DNA of 11,995 nucleotides. Source: Bacillota bacterium (GTDB lineage Bacteria; Bacillota; Clostridia; Lachnospirales; Lachnospiraceae). The position numbers were made by a program, and so were the translations under genes. A model generated the notes under the pieces. That model was not told the origin of the DNA. It did not search any database and worked only from the letters and a program-made list of their open reading frames with translations. The stretch spans positions 1 to 11,995 of the forward strand of contig JAEZFH010000445.1 of assembly GCA_023437885.1 (NCBI GenBank), read 5' to 3'. Below, piece by piece: positions 1-6,873 of the stretch; positions within the stretch are counted from its first letter, which is position 1, and each line of letters begins with the position of its first letter.

Positions 1-272
1 ATGGTATATCCTATGATTTACTCAGCCTTTATCTATATGTAAACAAAAGGATTATTACAGCAATTATTCGAAAAAATCCGGATACATTGGACAGCGCTGA
101 AAGTATATTAAAGAAACTGCTGGCCGGCTTTGAGGGTGTAAGCAGTGAGGACAAAAGCGGTCCGGTGATGCGCAATACGCAGCAGCTCTATGCGGGCTTA
201 ACCTACGGAAAAGGTTATCTCAATGAGACTTATGTCGATCCGAGTAACAAAAACCGCGGGTTCATTGCATAA
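1..272 (+). CDS. fliS: FliS-like flagellar export chaperone, C-terminal part (5' end outside window)
   Basis: The reading frame beginning at base 3 is open from the window edge to TAA at 270-272 and encodes the last 89 residues of a protein whose start lies upstream. It begins GISYDLLSLYLYVNKRI and continues through a second amphipathic helix (TLDSAESILKKLLAGFEGV). This is the pattern of the last two helices of FliS, the cytoplasmic chaperone that binds the flagellin C-terminus and prevents premature polymerisation. The tail after the helices (VMRNTQQLYAGLTYGKGYL, ending NRGFIA) is longer than in Bacillus FliS and resembles the extension I recall from Lachnospiraceae members. The TTG at 87 is internal to this frame and is not the start. 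Identification is from motif recall on a partial protein; some other small helical flagellar chaperone is the main alternative. Confidence 0.7.
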   Translation, partial: GISYDLLSLYLYVNKRIITAIIRKNPDTLDSAESILKKLLAGFEGVSSEDKSGPVMRNTQQLYAGLTYGKGYLNETYVDPSNKNRGFIA

Positions 273-296
273 AAGCCAGAACCAAAGAAAACTCTG

Positions 297-506
297 CCAA
301 AGCTTGTGCAACGCAGAGAGATTCTGGAAAGTACGAAGGAAGCTGAAGTACAAAAGACGGTAAGGTACAAATGAAAGGGTTAAAATACGAAGGAAATTGA
401 AATACGAAGGAAATTGAAATACGAATGACATTAATCTACGAAGGAACATTAACCCACAAAAGCAATCTGGAATACATAAGAGCATTAGCTGCTAAAGAAT
501 TATAGA
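297..506. repeat. Degenerate tandem array, 17-nt period
   Basis: A TAC-led unit recurs at 332, 349, 366, 386, 403, 420, 437, about 455 and 473, with spacings of 17, 17, 20, 17, 17, 17, about 18 and 18. The units at 386 and 403 are identical (TACGAAGGAAATTGAAA) and the others are diverged copies, such as TACGAAGGAAGCTGAAG at 332 and TACGAATGACATTAATC at 420. Weaker, 17-spaced similarity extends left to about 297 and right to about 506. The period is not a multiple of three and all frames contain stops, so the array is not coding. It begins soon after the fliS-like stop. The core at 332-489 is clear; the outer limits are a judgement. Confidence 0.75.
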
Positions 507-521
507 AGAAACAAAGGAGAA

Positions 522-546
522 AAGGCTGTCCCATTTTGGGGCAGCC
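522..546 (-). terminator. Hairpin terminator between convergent genes (better on the minus strand)
   Basis: GGCTGTCCC (524-532) pairs with GGGGCAGCC (538-546) across an ATTTT loop with one G-U pair; flanking AA/TT extends the stem to 11 bp. On the plus strand the hairpin is followed by TTAGCTATT, a poor U-tract. On the minus strand it is followed by TTTTCTCCTTTG, a usable one. It therefore suits transcripts coming from the minus-strand DUF2508 gene, though it may also slow fliS-like readthrough. Confidence 0.6.
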
Positions 547-692
547 TTAGCTATTGTGATATCAGCGTGAGCACAAGCCTAAGGGTTAAAGCGGCATGTT
601 CTGAAAGCTGCTAACAGCTTATCGGTGAAAATTCGGCCAAGGTAGGATTGTGGAGGAGAAATTGAAATAGCTTAGAGATTTTTGCATAAAGC
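547..692. other. Non-coding gap between two terminator hairpins
   Basis: I see no gene here: reading frames are short on both strands. There is a small perfect hairpin, AAGCTG-CTAA-CAGCTT, at 605-620. The stretch ends in a strong plus-strand terminator, so it could be the 3' tail of the fliS-like transcript or a small RNA of about 150 nt. It does not match any riboswitch or RNA class I recognise. Confidence 0.4.
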
Positions 693-724
693 AAGGCCCA
701 ACGCAAATGCGCTGGGCCTTTTTT
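693..724 (+). terminator. Strong rho-independent terminator
   Basis: AAGGCCCA (693-700) pairs with TGGGCCTT (713-720). An inner CGC/GCG continues the stem after one A-C mismatch, closing on an AAAT loop. The hairpin runs directly into six T residues (719-724). This is a classic intrinsic terminator for plus-strand transcription, probably of the fliS-like unit. Read on the minus strand its U-tract is weaker (TTGCTTTATG). Confidence 0.8.
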
Positions 725-763
725 GGACTAACGGAGTATTACAACGACTTCTTGTCCACAGTT

Positions 764-982
764 TTAACAATATCTTTGTTCTGTAGCCTTTGCCTGCTTC
801 AGCAGAAAATGATACCGGTTCTGTATCGCATTTAATTCATAGATGCAGCTATCAATCAGGTCAGGGTCTATGACATTCTCAAAGTTGGAATAGGCTGCCT
901 CCAACGCTATCTTTGTCCGGTTAATTTCACTGATCAGTACATGATTCTCTTTTGATGGTCTCTTTTTTGTAAATAGTGACAT
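764..982 (-). CDS. yaaL: DUF2508 family (YaaL-like) small protein
   Basis: This 72-residue protein starts MSLFTKKRPSKENHV and carries the DUF2508 signature: an acidic/aliphatic helix, then NFENVIDPDLIDSCIYEL, then a terminal helix with RYHFLLKQAK. Its function is unknown; in Bacillus subtilis the homologue yaaL lies next to bofA, as here. I chose the ATG at 982 because MSLF-KK is a typical family N-terminus and GGTGAAG lies just upstream. An upstream in-frame ATG at 1024 would add 14 unlikely residues (MTILLANIDRDGEE). The protein has no signal peptide or membrane segment and is probably cytoplasmic. It is divergent from bofA rather than co-directional as in Bacillus. Confidence 0.8.
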   Translation of the reverse strand: MSLFTKKRPSKENHVLISEINRTKIALEAAYSNFENVIDPDLIDSCIYELNAIQNRYHFLLKQAKATEQRYC

Positions 983-1213
983 TTCTTCACCATCCCTATC
1001 TATATTTGCTAATAGTATAGTCAAAATAGCTGGCTTTTATTCTATTAATTAACATAAATTGGTTGAAACAGTATATAAATGTATTAGGAGAGTTATCAGA
1101 GGACAAGGAGAGGCTTTAGGGCAACAGAAATCGAAAGAAACACAGATTGTCAGAGGAAGCCGAACCGGTCCGTATGGAACGGATAAAGGGTTATTAAAAA
1201 GGAGAGGAATGGT

Positions 1214-1480
1214 ATGAACAGCTATATATTTATTGCGATCATTCTAGCATGCGTTATCTTTATCGGAGCATGTATCATCCGGCGAAGACCGGATTTATTG
1301 GTGGACTTTGCACTTCGTGCCTGTTTTGGAACAGCAGGGATCTATCTGCTGAATCTGGCTCTGAGCTTTCAGGGATATTCTGTAAATGTCGGAATCAACG
1401 GGGTTACCGTACTGACTAACGGCCTATTGGGACTGCCGGGGTTTTTGCTGCTCTATGGGCTTTCACTGTATTATGCCTAG
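1214..1480 (+). CDS. bofA: BofA family, inhibitor of pro-sigma-K processing
   Basis: The 88-residue membrane protein has an N-terminal transmembrane segment (residues about 3-22), a basic cytoplasmic patch (RRRP), a middle hydrophobic stretch, and a conserved C-terminus (GINGVTVLTNGLLGLPGF, then LLLYGLSLYY). That C-terminus matches the BofA family signature (N-x-x-T/V-x-L-T-x-G-x-L-G-x-P-G). In Bacillus BofA sits in the outer forespore membrane with SpoIVFA and holds the SpoIVFB protease inactive, delaying sigma-K activation during sporulation. The start at 1214 is supported by AAGGAGAGG about 7-9 nt upstream; an ATG at 1209 opens only a two-codon frame. In clostridia the target pathway may differ, so the exact role is inferred from the family. 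Confidence 0.85.
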   Translation: MNSYIFIAIILACVIFIGACIIRRRPDLLVDFALRACFGTAGIYLLNLALSFQGYSVNVGINGVTVLTNGLLGLPGFLLLYGLSLYYA

Positions 1481-1523
1481 TATAATAAACAGCAGTTTGG
1501 TATGAGATGAAAGGCATTAAATC

Positions 1524-1577
1524 AGGCGGTCAATCAGAAATCATTGCTTTTAAGTTTCTGAGAGACTGCCTTTGTTT
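1524..1577 (+). terminator. Intrinsic terminator of bofA
   Basis: AGGCGGTC (1524-1531) pairs with GACTGCCT (1564-1571) with one G-U pair. Inside it, TCAGAAA (1534-1540) pairs perfectly with TTTCTGA (1555-1561). The stem is followed by TTGTTT. It lies 44 nt after the bofA stop and separates bofA from the pilus operon. Confidence 0.7.
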
Positions 1578-1648
1578 GTGAGAAACAGCAGATTATATAA
1601 TAATAATTATCAGTATTTCCAAAAATTACAAGAGCAGCGGGCTTTTTA

Positions 1649-1677
1649 TTGACATGAAACACCGGATAATGTAGTAT
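1649..1677 (+). promoter_or_regulatory. Probable sigma-A promoter of the pilus operon
   Basis: A perfect TTGACA (-35, 1649-1654) is followed by a 17-nt spacer and TAGTAT (-10, 1672-1677). Transcription would begin near 1684, giving a leader of about 218 nt before the cpaE-like ATG. It lies after the bofA terminator and upstream of a co-directional gene run with no other convincing promoter. Confidence 0.6.
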
Positions 1678-1690
1678 AGCTATATGATAG

Positions 1691-1873
1691 AAACAACTTA
1701 CAGAGGATATTTTCTTTAAAAGTCTCAGTCTAATTTTAAGCAATTCAGAACTATCTTTAAAAACCCCGATTGTATTACAAGTTATTTTAATCATAATTTC
1801 TATTGGCCTGCCTGTCGTATGGATATGCTTCTTTTTCGTTCCGAGAGGTGAGAGTTATCTGTACTTCAATTAG
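1691..1873 (+). other. Open hydrophobic frame in the operon leader, no canonical start
   Basis: Between the stop at 1688-1690 and TAG at 1871-1873 there is an uninterrupted 60-codon frame. Its second half reads like a transmembrane helix with a charged end (KTPIVLQVILIIISIGLP, then WICFFFVPRGES). There is no ATG, GTG or TTG in the frame, so it would need ATT or another rare start. It may be the remnant of a membrane-protein C-terminus, or chance in AT-rich leader DNA. The rest of the 1481-1901 gap holds only the bofA terminator and the promoter. Confidence 0.2.
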
Positions 1874-1901
1874 GATATGATGGTGGAGGTGCGTGGTATT
1901 A

Positions 1902-2927
1902 ATGAAGAAAAGGATGATACTTTTTGATTCGGACGCTGTCTATGCTGCCCGTTTTTTAGAGTATTTCAACAATAAAAAGGAATTTGGTTACGAGCTCTCG
2001 GTATTTACCAAGAAAGAGAATCTCGATAACTATCTGCTGGACAATCGAATTGAAGTACTGCTCCTTGGCCCGCAGGAAGCTTTTGAGGAGGAATTCAGGG
2101 ATAAAGTCAGGTATTGTTACCACCTTATGGAAACCAGGGAGAATGATGATAATACTGGGCAGCAGGGTATCTATAAATACCAATCGGTGGAGAAGATAAT
2201 AGAAGAAATTCTGACCGATTGCCTGCAAAAACAGGACAAGCTTCTGGAAGAGAATAGCCGAAAGTCCATAATAATCCATACCGTATCCTCTCCGGTGCTT
2301 TCTGCTATGGACAATATCTTCGCATGGTCGCTGGCCCTGCAGCTTTCCAGGCAGAAGAAGGTATTGCTTGTTCCGCTGGAGCAATTGCCGGTCATAGAAC
2401 TGTCCTTTTTGAAGTATAACAGGGAAGGATTAACGGAGTTCATATATTATTTGAAGGGCAATTCAAATTTTATGCATAAGCTAAAAGAGCTTCTTAACTA
2501 TGACAGCAATCTATATTACCTGTCCGGAGCAGCCCATGGATTTGATCTGCAGGCCCTGAATAAGGAGGAAGTACAAAGGTGGGTAGAGGGGCTGAGAAAG
2601 GACACGGACTATCAGGCAGTGATATTCTATCTTGGTTATTATCATGAGGCCTGTACCGAGCTTATGAAGCTAAGCGACCAAAACCATATACTCTGTGGTT
2701 CCAGTACCTATGATGATCGCTGTCTTAACGAGTGGAGAAGACAGCTGGAATACATTGGTATGGACCCCCATCAGGATAAATTCCGGTATATCGGCAGAGC
2801 GTGGGATGAGAGGAAGCCGGATCATGTCCAGGCAATGCATTACAGCAGCTTACAGGAGCTGAGCAGCAGTTTTGCCTGGCAGCAGGCAGAAGAACAGCTT
2901 AGGCTGATATCGGGAGGTCTAAGATGA
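1902..2927 (+). CDS. cpaE: CpaE/TadZ-like pilus protein with degenerate ATPase domain
   Basis: The 341-residue cytoplasmic protein resembles the CpaE-like proteins that precede cpaF in Lachnospiraceae Tad loci. Residues 1-60 look like an atypical receiver fold (MILFDSD near the N-terminus, EVLLLGP as a later strand). From about 120 to 300 it follows the layout of a ParA/MinD-type domain: strand KSIIIHTVSSP, helix AWSLALQLS, then KKVLLVPLEQLP where active relatives have a KKVL-x-x-x-LE motif. The Walker A lysine/threonine loop (GKTT) is missing; SSPVLSAMDN stands in its place. TadZ proteins are known for atypical Walker A motifs and act in polar localisation of the apparatus. I prefer the ATG at 1902; a GTG at 1893 is only 3 nt from the GGAGG at 1885-1889. 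The stop overlaps cpaF by 4 nt (ATGA), so the two are translationally coupled. Confidence 0.75.
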   Translation: MKKRMILFDSDAVYAARFLEYFNNKKEFGYELSVFTKKENLDNYLLDNRIEVLLLGPQEAFEEEFRDKVRYCYHLMETRENDDNTGQQGIYKYQSVEKIIEEILTDCLQKQDKLLEENSRKSIIIHTVSSPVLSAMDNIFAWSLALQLSRQKKVLLVPLEQLPVIELSFLKYNREGLTEFIYYLKGNSNFMHKLKELLNYDSNLYYLSGAAHGFDLQALNKEEVQRWVEGLRKDTDYQAVIFYLGYYHEACTELMKLSDQNHILCGSSTYDDRCLNEWRRQLEYIGMDPHQDKFRYIGRAWDERKPDHVQAMHYSSLQELSSSFAWQQAEEQLRLISGGLR

Positions 2928-4144
2928 AGCAGCCCAAGGAATTGCTCCGGCAGCAGGTAATTGAGGCTGTAGATCTTTACCGGGAGGTAGGAGATGAAGA
3001 ATTATTCGAAACCATCGACCGAATCCTGATCAGCTACAGCCGGGAAGAGTATATCAGCATGCAGGAGATGCACAGGCTGCGCAAGGATATTTTTAACTCG
3101 ATCCGCAGATTGGATATCCTTCAGGAGCTGGTGGAAGACCCAACAATTACTGAGATAATGGTCAATGGGCCGGAGCAAATTTTTATCGAGCAGAACGGAA
3201 GAATCGGTCCCAGCGGCCGAAAGTTTGAATCGGTACGGAAGCTGGAGGATGTTGTGCAGCAGATGGTATCCCATTCCAACCGAACGGTCAATGAAGCTTC
3301 ACCGGTTGTAGATGCCCGGCTCCCAGACGGCTCCCGAGTCAATATTGTTTTGCCTCCGGTTGCACTCGAAGGACCGGTCATTACAATTAGAAAATTTCCA
3401 AGCCAGCCAATTACGATGGAGCGTTTGATTGAACTAGAAGCCATTTCTACCGAGGCTGCCGAGTTTTTGAAGCAGCTGGTTGTCGCCGGCTATAATATCT
3501 TTATCAGCGGTGGTACCGGTTCCGGTAAAACCACATTTCTTAATGCATTATCCAACTACATTCCCCCAACAGAACGAATTATAACAATTGAAGATTCCGC
3601 AGAGCTCCAGATACGCAATATTCCCAATCTGGTAAGACTGGAGGTGCGCAAATCCAATTCGGAGGGCAGCAATGAGATTACCATACGTGATCTGATTAAG
3701 ACAAGCCTACGCATGAGGCCGGACCGGATCATCGTCGGAGAAGTACGGGATGCGGCGGCAATCGATATGCTCCAAGCATTGAATACAGGACATGATGGAT
3801 CTTTATCCACCGGACATGCCAATTCTCCTGCAGATATGCTGAGCCGGCTGGAGACATTAGTGCTGATGGGTACGGAGATTCCTTTATTGGCGGTCCGCAA
3901 GCAAATTGCATCGGCACTTGATATTATTGTTCATCTGGGTAGACTTAGGGACCGGTCCCGCAGGCTGCTGGAGATAACCGAGGTGATGGATTGTAGGAAT
4001 GGTGAAATATTGCTGAATACAATCTATGAATTTGCAGAAACAGAAGAAATACAGGGGAGGGTAATGGGAAGCCTGGTACGAAGGAATGAGCTGTTTTCTC
4101 TTGATAAGCTAAAGAGAGCGGGTATCTGTACGGGTAAGATTTAG
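2924..4144 (+). CDS. cpaF: CpaF/TadA secretion ATPase of the Tad pilus
   Basis: This 406-residue cytoplasmic hexameric ATPase would power pilin extrusion. Seen in the sequence: an N-terminal helical domain, then VEDPTITEIMVNGP (about 70-83), the hallmark of the CpaF/VirB11 N-domain; Walker A GGTGSGKTT at 196-204 (K202); the Asp box TIEDSAEL at 221-228; Walker B region RPDRIIVGEVRDAAA at about 265-279; and the His box TGHDGSLSTGHANS at 288-301. All catalytic motifs are intact and the length is normal for the family. ATG overlaps the stop of the cpaE-like gene. It is followed 51 nt later by tadB. Confidence 0.95.
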   Translation: MKQPKELLRQQVIEAVDLYREVGDEELFETIDRILISYSREEYISMQEMHRLRKDIFNSIRRLDILQELVEDPTITEIMVNGPEQIFIEQNGRIGPSGRKFESVRKLEDVVQQMVSHSNRTVNEASPVVDARLPDGSRVNIVLPPVALEGPVITIRKFPSQPITMERLIELEAISTEAAEFLKQLVVAGYNIFISGGTGSGKTTFLNALSNYIPPTERIITIEDSAELQIRNIPNLVRLEVRKSNSEGSNEITIRDLIKTSLRMRPDRIIVGEVRDAAAIDMLQALNTGHDGSLSTGHANSPADMLSRLETLVLMGTEIPLLAVRKQIASALDIIVHLGRLRDRSRRLLEITEVMDCRNGEILLNTIYEFAETEEIQGRVMGSLVRRNELFSLDKLKRAGICTGKI

Positions 4145-4195
4145 AAGCGCTGATTTGCGGGAGTGAGGCAAGCATAGGTTTGGAAGGGAGGAGGA

Positions 4196-4936
4196 ATGAA
4201 AGATTATAACAGCTATGTATTCAGCAGCAGGGAGAGATGGCAGTTTCTTCTGCAGGGATGCTTTGCAGCAATTATTGCAGGATATCTTTTTTACAGAAGT
4301 ATGATAGGTATCCTTATATTAACACCGTTGGTCTATTTTTATCTAAGAAAAAAAAGGAACACTCTGAGAAAGGAGAGGAAATGGAAGCTAAATCTTGAGT
4401 TCCGCGATGGAATTCTGGCACTGGCAGCCGCACTGGAAGCGGGATACTCCGCAGAAAACGCCTTGCAGGAGTCCTGCAGGGACCTGGCTCTTGTCTATCC
4501 GGAAGATGCCATGATCATACAGGAATTTACCTATATGGCAAATCAGCTTCGTACCAATATCACAGTGGAAAGAGCACTGGAAGACTTGGCTGCCAGAAGC
4601 GGGATAGAAGATATCCAAAGCTTTGCCGAGGTCTTTGGTACGGCAAAGCGCACCGGAGGCGATCTTCTCCATGTGATAAAGCTGACCGGGAATATGATCA
4701 GTGACAAAATTGAAGTAAAGCGGGAAATCATCACACTGATTACAGCAAAGCGCCTGGAGGCAAATATAATGAAGGGAGTTCCCCTTCTGATCCTGCTCTA
4801 TCTGTCGGTCTGCTCTCCCGGCTTTCTGGACCCTTTATATCATAATTTATTGGGAGTAATTCTTATGACAGGTATTCTTACAGGCTATTTCGGTGCGTAT
4901 CTGGCCATTGATAAAATTATTTCCATCGAAGTATAG
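4196..4936 (+). CDS. tadB: TadB-like T2SSF inner-membrane platform protein
   Basis: The 246-residue membrane protein belongs to the type II secretion F (T2SSF) superfamily. Two closely spaced membrane segments (about 17-33 and 35-50) are followed by a basic patch (RKKRNTLRKERKWK) and a cytoplasmic T2SSF domain at about 66-180, including LALAAALEAGYSAENAL and FGTAKRTGGDLLHVI. Two more hydrophobic segments occupy about 192-208 and 217-240. In Tad systems TadB and TadC form the platform contacted by the ATPase. The start ATG has a strong GGGAGGAGG immediately upstream (4186-4194). It directly precedes the second T2SSF gene, the usual TadB-TadC order. Confidence 0.85.
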   Translation: MKDYNSYVFSSRERWQFLLQGCFAAIIAGYLFYRSMIGILILTPLVYFYLRKKRNTLRKERKWKLNLEFRDGILALAAALEAGYSAENALQESCRDLALVYPEDAMIIQEFTYMANQLRTNITVERALEDLAARSGIEDIQSFAEVFGTAKRTGGDLLHVIKLTGNMISDKIEVKREIITLITAKRLEANIMKGVPLLILLYLSVCSPGFLDPLYHNLLGVILMTGILTGYFGAYLAIDKIISIEV

Positions 4937-4952
4937 GAGGAATGGAACCTTG
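4935..4952 (+). promoter_or_regulatory. Ribosome binding site that selects a TTG start for tadC
   Basis: AGGAGG at 4935-4940 overlaps the tadB stop (TAG 4934-4936) and lies 9 nt before an in-frame TTG at 4950. An ATG at 4942 is only 1 nt away from this site and opens a three-codon frame (ATG GAA CCT TGA), so it is a poor start. The other upstream start, an ATG at 4893, is buried inside tadB. Confidence 0.6.
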
Positions 4953-6512
4953 ATTGTGATAAATGCAGTTATTCTCATCGTACTGGCGGTATTGTATGGG
5001 TATTCCCTAAAGAGGCCGAGAGAATGGCTTTCGTCAGCAGATAAGAAGGAGCATAAGCTATATGCTTTATACCCGCTGGCAGATTTCATCCTGTCCATAA
5101 CCGGACTTAACCGGCTGCTGCAGCAAAAAGGAGAAATTCATGCTTCCATCCGGGCCTTAAAGATTGCTTCAAAACAGGAGCAGCTTCAGCGTCTTTACTG
5201 GTGCGGTAAGCTATCGATGGTACTTATCATTATTCCGATATTCTGTGTTTTGTCCATCTTCGCTCAGATCAGCGCAAATGATTCAAAACTGCTCCGGGCG
5301 GGAAGATATCTTCCTAGACCGGAACAGGGGCAGGGAGATAGGGAGGTGAAGCTTACAGTTGATATTACGGACGGAGATGATGATGGAAAAGAGAAGATAG
5401 GGGAGGCTGAGAACAAAGAAGGAGATAAAGGTTACAAGGATAATGAGGTGTCTGAAAGAACGGAAGAAAGCTCTCGGCAGCTTACCCTCCGTATCGCAGA
5501 GCGCCAGCTTACACAGGAGGAGTTGGAGGAGCATTTCCGGGAAGCAGAAGCATATCTTCGGAAAAGTGTTCTTGGAAACAACAGCAGTCCGGATGCCATA
5601 TCGGAGGATTTATACTTTTGTGAGACTATTCCTGATACAGGGATTAGAGTTGAATGGGAGCCGAAGGATATCCGGCTGATTCAAGGGGATGGGACGGTGG
5701 TTAACGAGGAATTGGAGTATAGCCTTCCTGCGGAGGTTATGGCAGTACTAAGTTATGGTGAAAAGAAGACCAGCGTTATCATGTCCTTTCAGATTATACC
5801 AGAGCATGTCAGTGAGAAGGAGCAGCTGGATAGAAAGCTTGCACAGGAGATTACGGAAACAGAAGAAATGACCAGGGAGGAGCATGAGCTGAAGCTGCCG
5901 GACCGGATGGGCCAATATATATTGCACTGGCGGGAAGAGAAGGATGCTTCCGGAGTGACAGTGTTCTTTCTGGGCATTCTCATTGCTTCCGGAGCCTGGA
6001 TTGCCAAAGACCGGGAACTGGGTAGGCAAATGAAGCTTCGCAGGGAACAGCTGCTGATTGATTATCCGGAGATTATCAATAAGTTCACGTTGCTGGTAAA
6101 TGCAGGAATGACGGCAAGACAGGCATGGTGTAAGATTTCAGAGGATTATTGCAGCATGGCTTCGGGACAGGGAGCAAAGAAGCGATTTGCCTATGAAGAA
6201 ATGATGGTTACGGCGCACGAGCTGAAACTGGGGATATCCGAGGGAAGTGCCTATGAACAATACGGAAGAAGAGTCGGTTTAATTCCGTATATCAAATTCA
6301 GTTCCCTGATATCTCAAAATCTAAAGAAGGGAAATAAAGGCTTCACTGATCTGCTCCGGCAGGAAGCTCTGGAGGCCTTTGAAAACCGCAAGGAAATGGC
6401 AAAAAGGCTGGGAGAGGAAGCGGGTACAAAGCTTTTGGCTCCGATGATGCTGATGCTGCTTCTTGTGTTTTTAATCATATTGGTGCCCGCCTTTATATCC
6501 TTTCGGATCTGA
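4950..6512 (+). CDS. tadC: TadC-like T2SSF protein with large extracellular insert
   Basis: With the TTG start this protein has 520 residues, well above the roughly 300 of classic TadC. It has a membrane segment at about 2-19, a basic loop, a second membrane segment at about 86-106, an insert of about 225 residues (107-331), and a third membrane segment at about 335-352. A cytoplasmic T2SSF region follows (about 366-460, with DYPEIINKFTLLVNAGMTAR), then a C-terminal membrane segment (about 495-518, ending PAFISFRI). Topology places the insert outside the cell. The insert has an acidic stretch, a helix (LTQEELEEHFREAEAYL), and a segment resembling atrophied bacterial Ig domains (DTGIRVEWEPKD, then IQGDGTVV, then VMAVLSYG). 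It pairs with TadB as the assembly platform. The Ig-like call is from recalled sequence pattern only. Confidence 0.8.
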   Translation: MIVINAVILIVLAVLYGYSLKRPREWLSSADKKEHKLYALYPLADFILSITGLNRLLQQKGEIHASIRALKIASKQEQLQRLYWCGKLSMVLIIIPIFCVLSIFAQISANDSKLLRAGRYLPRPEQGQGDREVKLTVDITDGDDDGKEKIGEAENKEGDKGYKDNEVSERTEESSRQLTLRIAERQLTQEELEEHFREAEAYLRKSVLGNNSSPDAISEDLYFCETIPDTGIRVEWEPKDIRLIQGDGTVVNEELEYSLPAEVMAVLSYGEKKTSVIMSFQIIPEHVSEKEQLDRKLAQEITETEEMTREEHELKLPDRMGQYILHWREEKDASGVTVFFLGILIASGAWIAKDRELGRQMKLRREQLLIDYPEIINKFTLLVNAGMTARQAWCKISEDYCSMASGQGAKKRFAYEEMMVTAHELKLGISEGSAYEQYGRRVGLIPYIKFSSLISQNLKKGNKGFTDLLRQEALEAFENRKEMAKRLGEEAGTKLLAPMMLMLLLVFLIILVPAFISFRI

Positions 6513-6624
6513 AGGTCTGTGACAAAGCGGTATTCTGTTAAAAGTATGAAAGAATTTATATTACCAAATCAGCCTGAAAATAATGAAAAGGAGATTACCC
6601 GAATCTCAGGGTAAGGATAAGAGG

Positions 6625-6831
6625 ATGAAGCAGAAAATGAAGCAAAAAATTTCAAGATTGGCGGTAAAACAGCTGGAGGGCGTGGGAGTAATCGAGGTTA
6701 TTCTGATCCTTGTGATTATCATTGGACTAGTATTAATTTTTCGGCAGCAGATCGGAGCGATTATTAAGTCAGCCTTTGAAGCAATCAAGGCAGATACCAC
6801 AGGAATCTCAGAAAAGGTTGTAATCGGATAA
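6625..6831 (+). CDS. Flp1-like type IVb prepilin
   Basis: A tiny prepilin of 68 residues from the ATG at 6625, which has AAGGA 7 nt upstream. An in-frame ATG at 6583 would add 14 residues but has no ribosome site. The basic leader ends KQLEG, followed by VGVIEVILILVIIIGLV: cleavage after Gly places Glu at +5, the hallmark of type IV prepilins, at the start of a single hydrophobic helix. The mature protein would be only about 49 residues, typical of Flp/Flp1 pilins. Its tail (RQQIGAIIKSAFEAIKADT) fits the Flp1-like domain of Firmicutes. It is probably the major subunit, processed by the A24 peptidase encoded downstream and assembled by CpaF/TadB/TadC. Confidence 0.85.
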   Translation: MKQKMKQKISRLAVKQLEGVGVIEVILILVIIIGLVLIFRQQIGAIIKSAFEAIKADTTGISEKVVIG

Positions 6832-6851
6832 ATACACATAAGTAAATTATT

Positions 6852-6873
6852 AGATTGGTACGGATATCAATCT
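6852..6873 (+). other. RNA hairpin after the pilin gene
   Basis: AGATTGGTA (6852-6860) pairs with TATCAATCT (6865-6873) around a CGGA loop, a 9-bp stem with one G-U pair, 20 nt after the pilin stop. It is followed by GTTTATG, too weak a U-tract for a firm terminator. It may protect the pilin mRNA end or give partial termination, so that the pilin is made in excess over downstream genes. Confidence 0.45.

Noticed and set aside
198..485. Minus-strand 95-residue open frame, Phe/Leu rich
   Set aside because: It overlaps the fliS-like end and the 17-nt array; the composition is the antisense of A-rich repeats and no domain or ribosome site is visible.
332..489. CRISPR array
   Set aside because: Units are contiguous and too short, with no unique spacers and no cas genes nearby.
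547..692. Riboswitch or known small RNA
   Set aside because: No match to conserved cores I know (such as c-di-GMP or SAM aptamers), and no downstream plus-strand gene within regulatory distance.
997..1024. Minus-strand promoter candidate for the DUF2508 gene (TTGACT with a 16-nt spacer and TAGATA)
   Set aside because: The start it implies would fall about 8 nt before the chosen ATG and remove the ribosome site, and the -10 match is poor.
1063..1087. Possible bofA promoter TTGAAA...TATTAG
   Set aside because: The spacer is only about 13 nt; no sigma-E-type pair could be fitted convincingly either.
1534..1794. Minus-strand 86-residue open frame
   Set aside because: It lies across the bofA terminator and the operon promoter, with AT-driven composition and no recognisable motif.
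4893..4949. Upstream ATG start of tadC giving 19 more residues
   Set aside because: It lies inside tadB without a ribosome site, and the added residues precede what should be the N-terminal membrane anchor.
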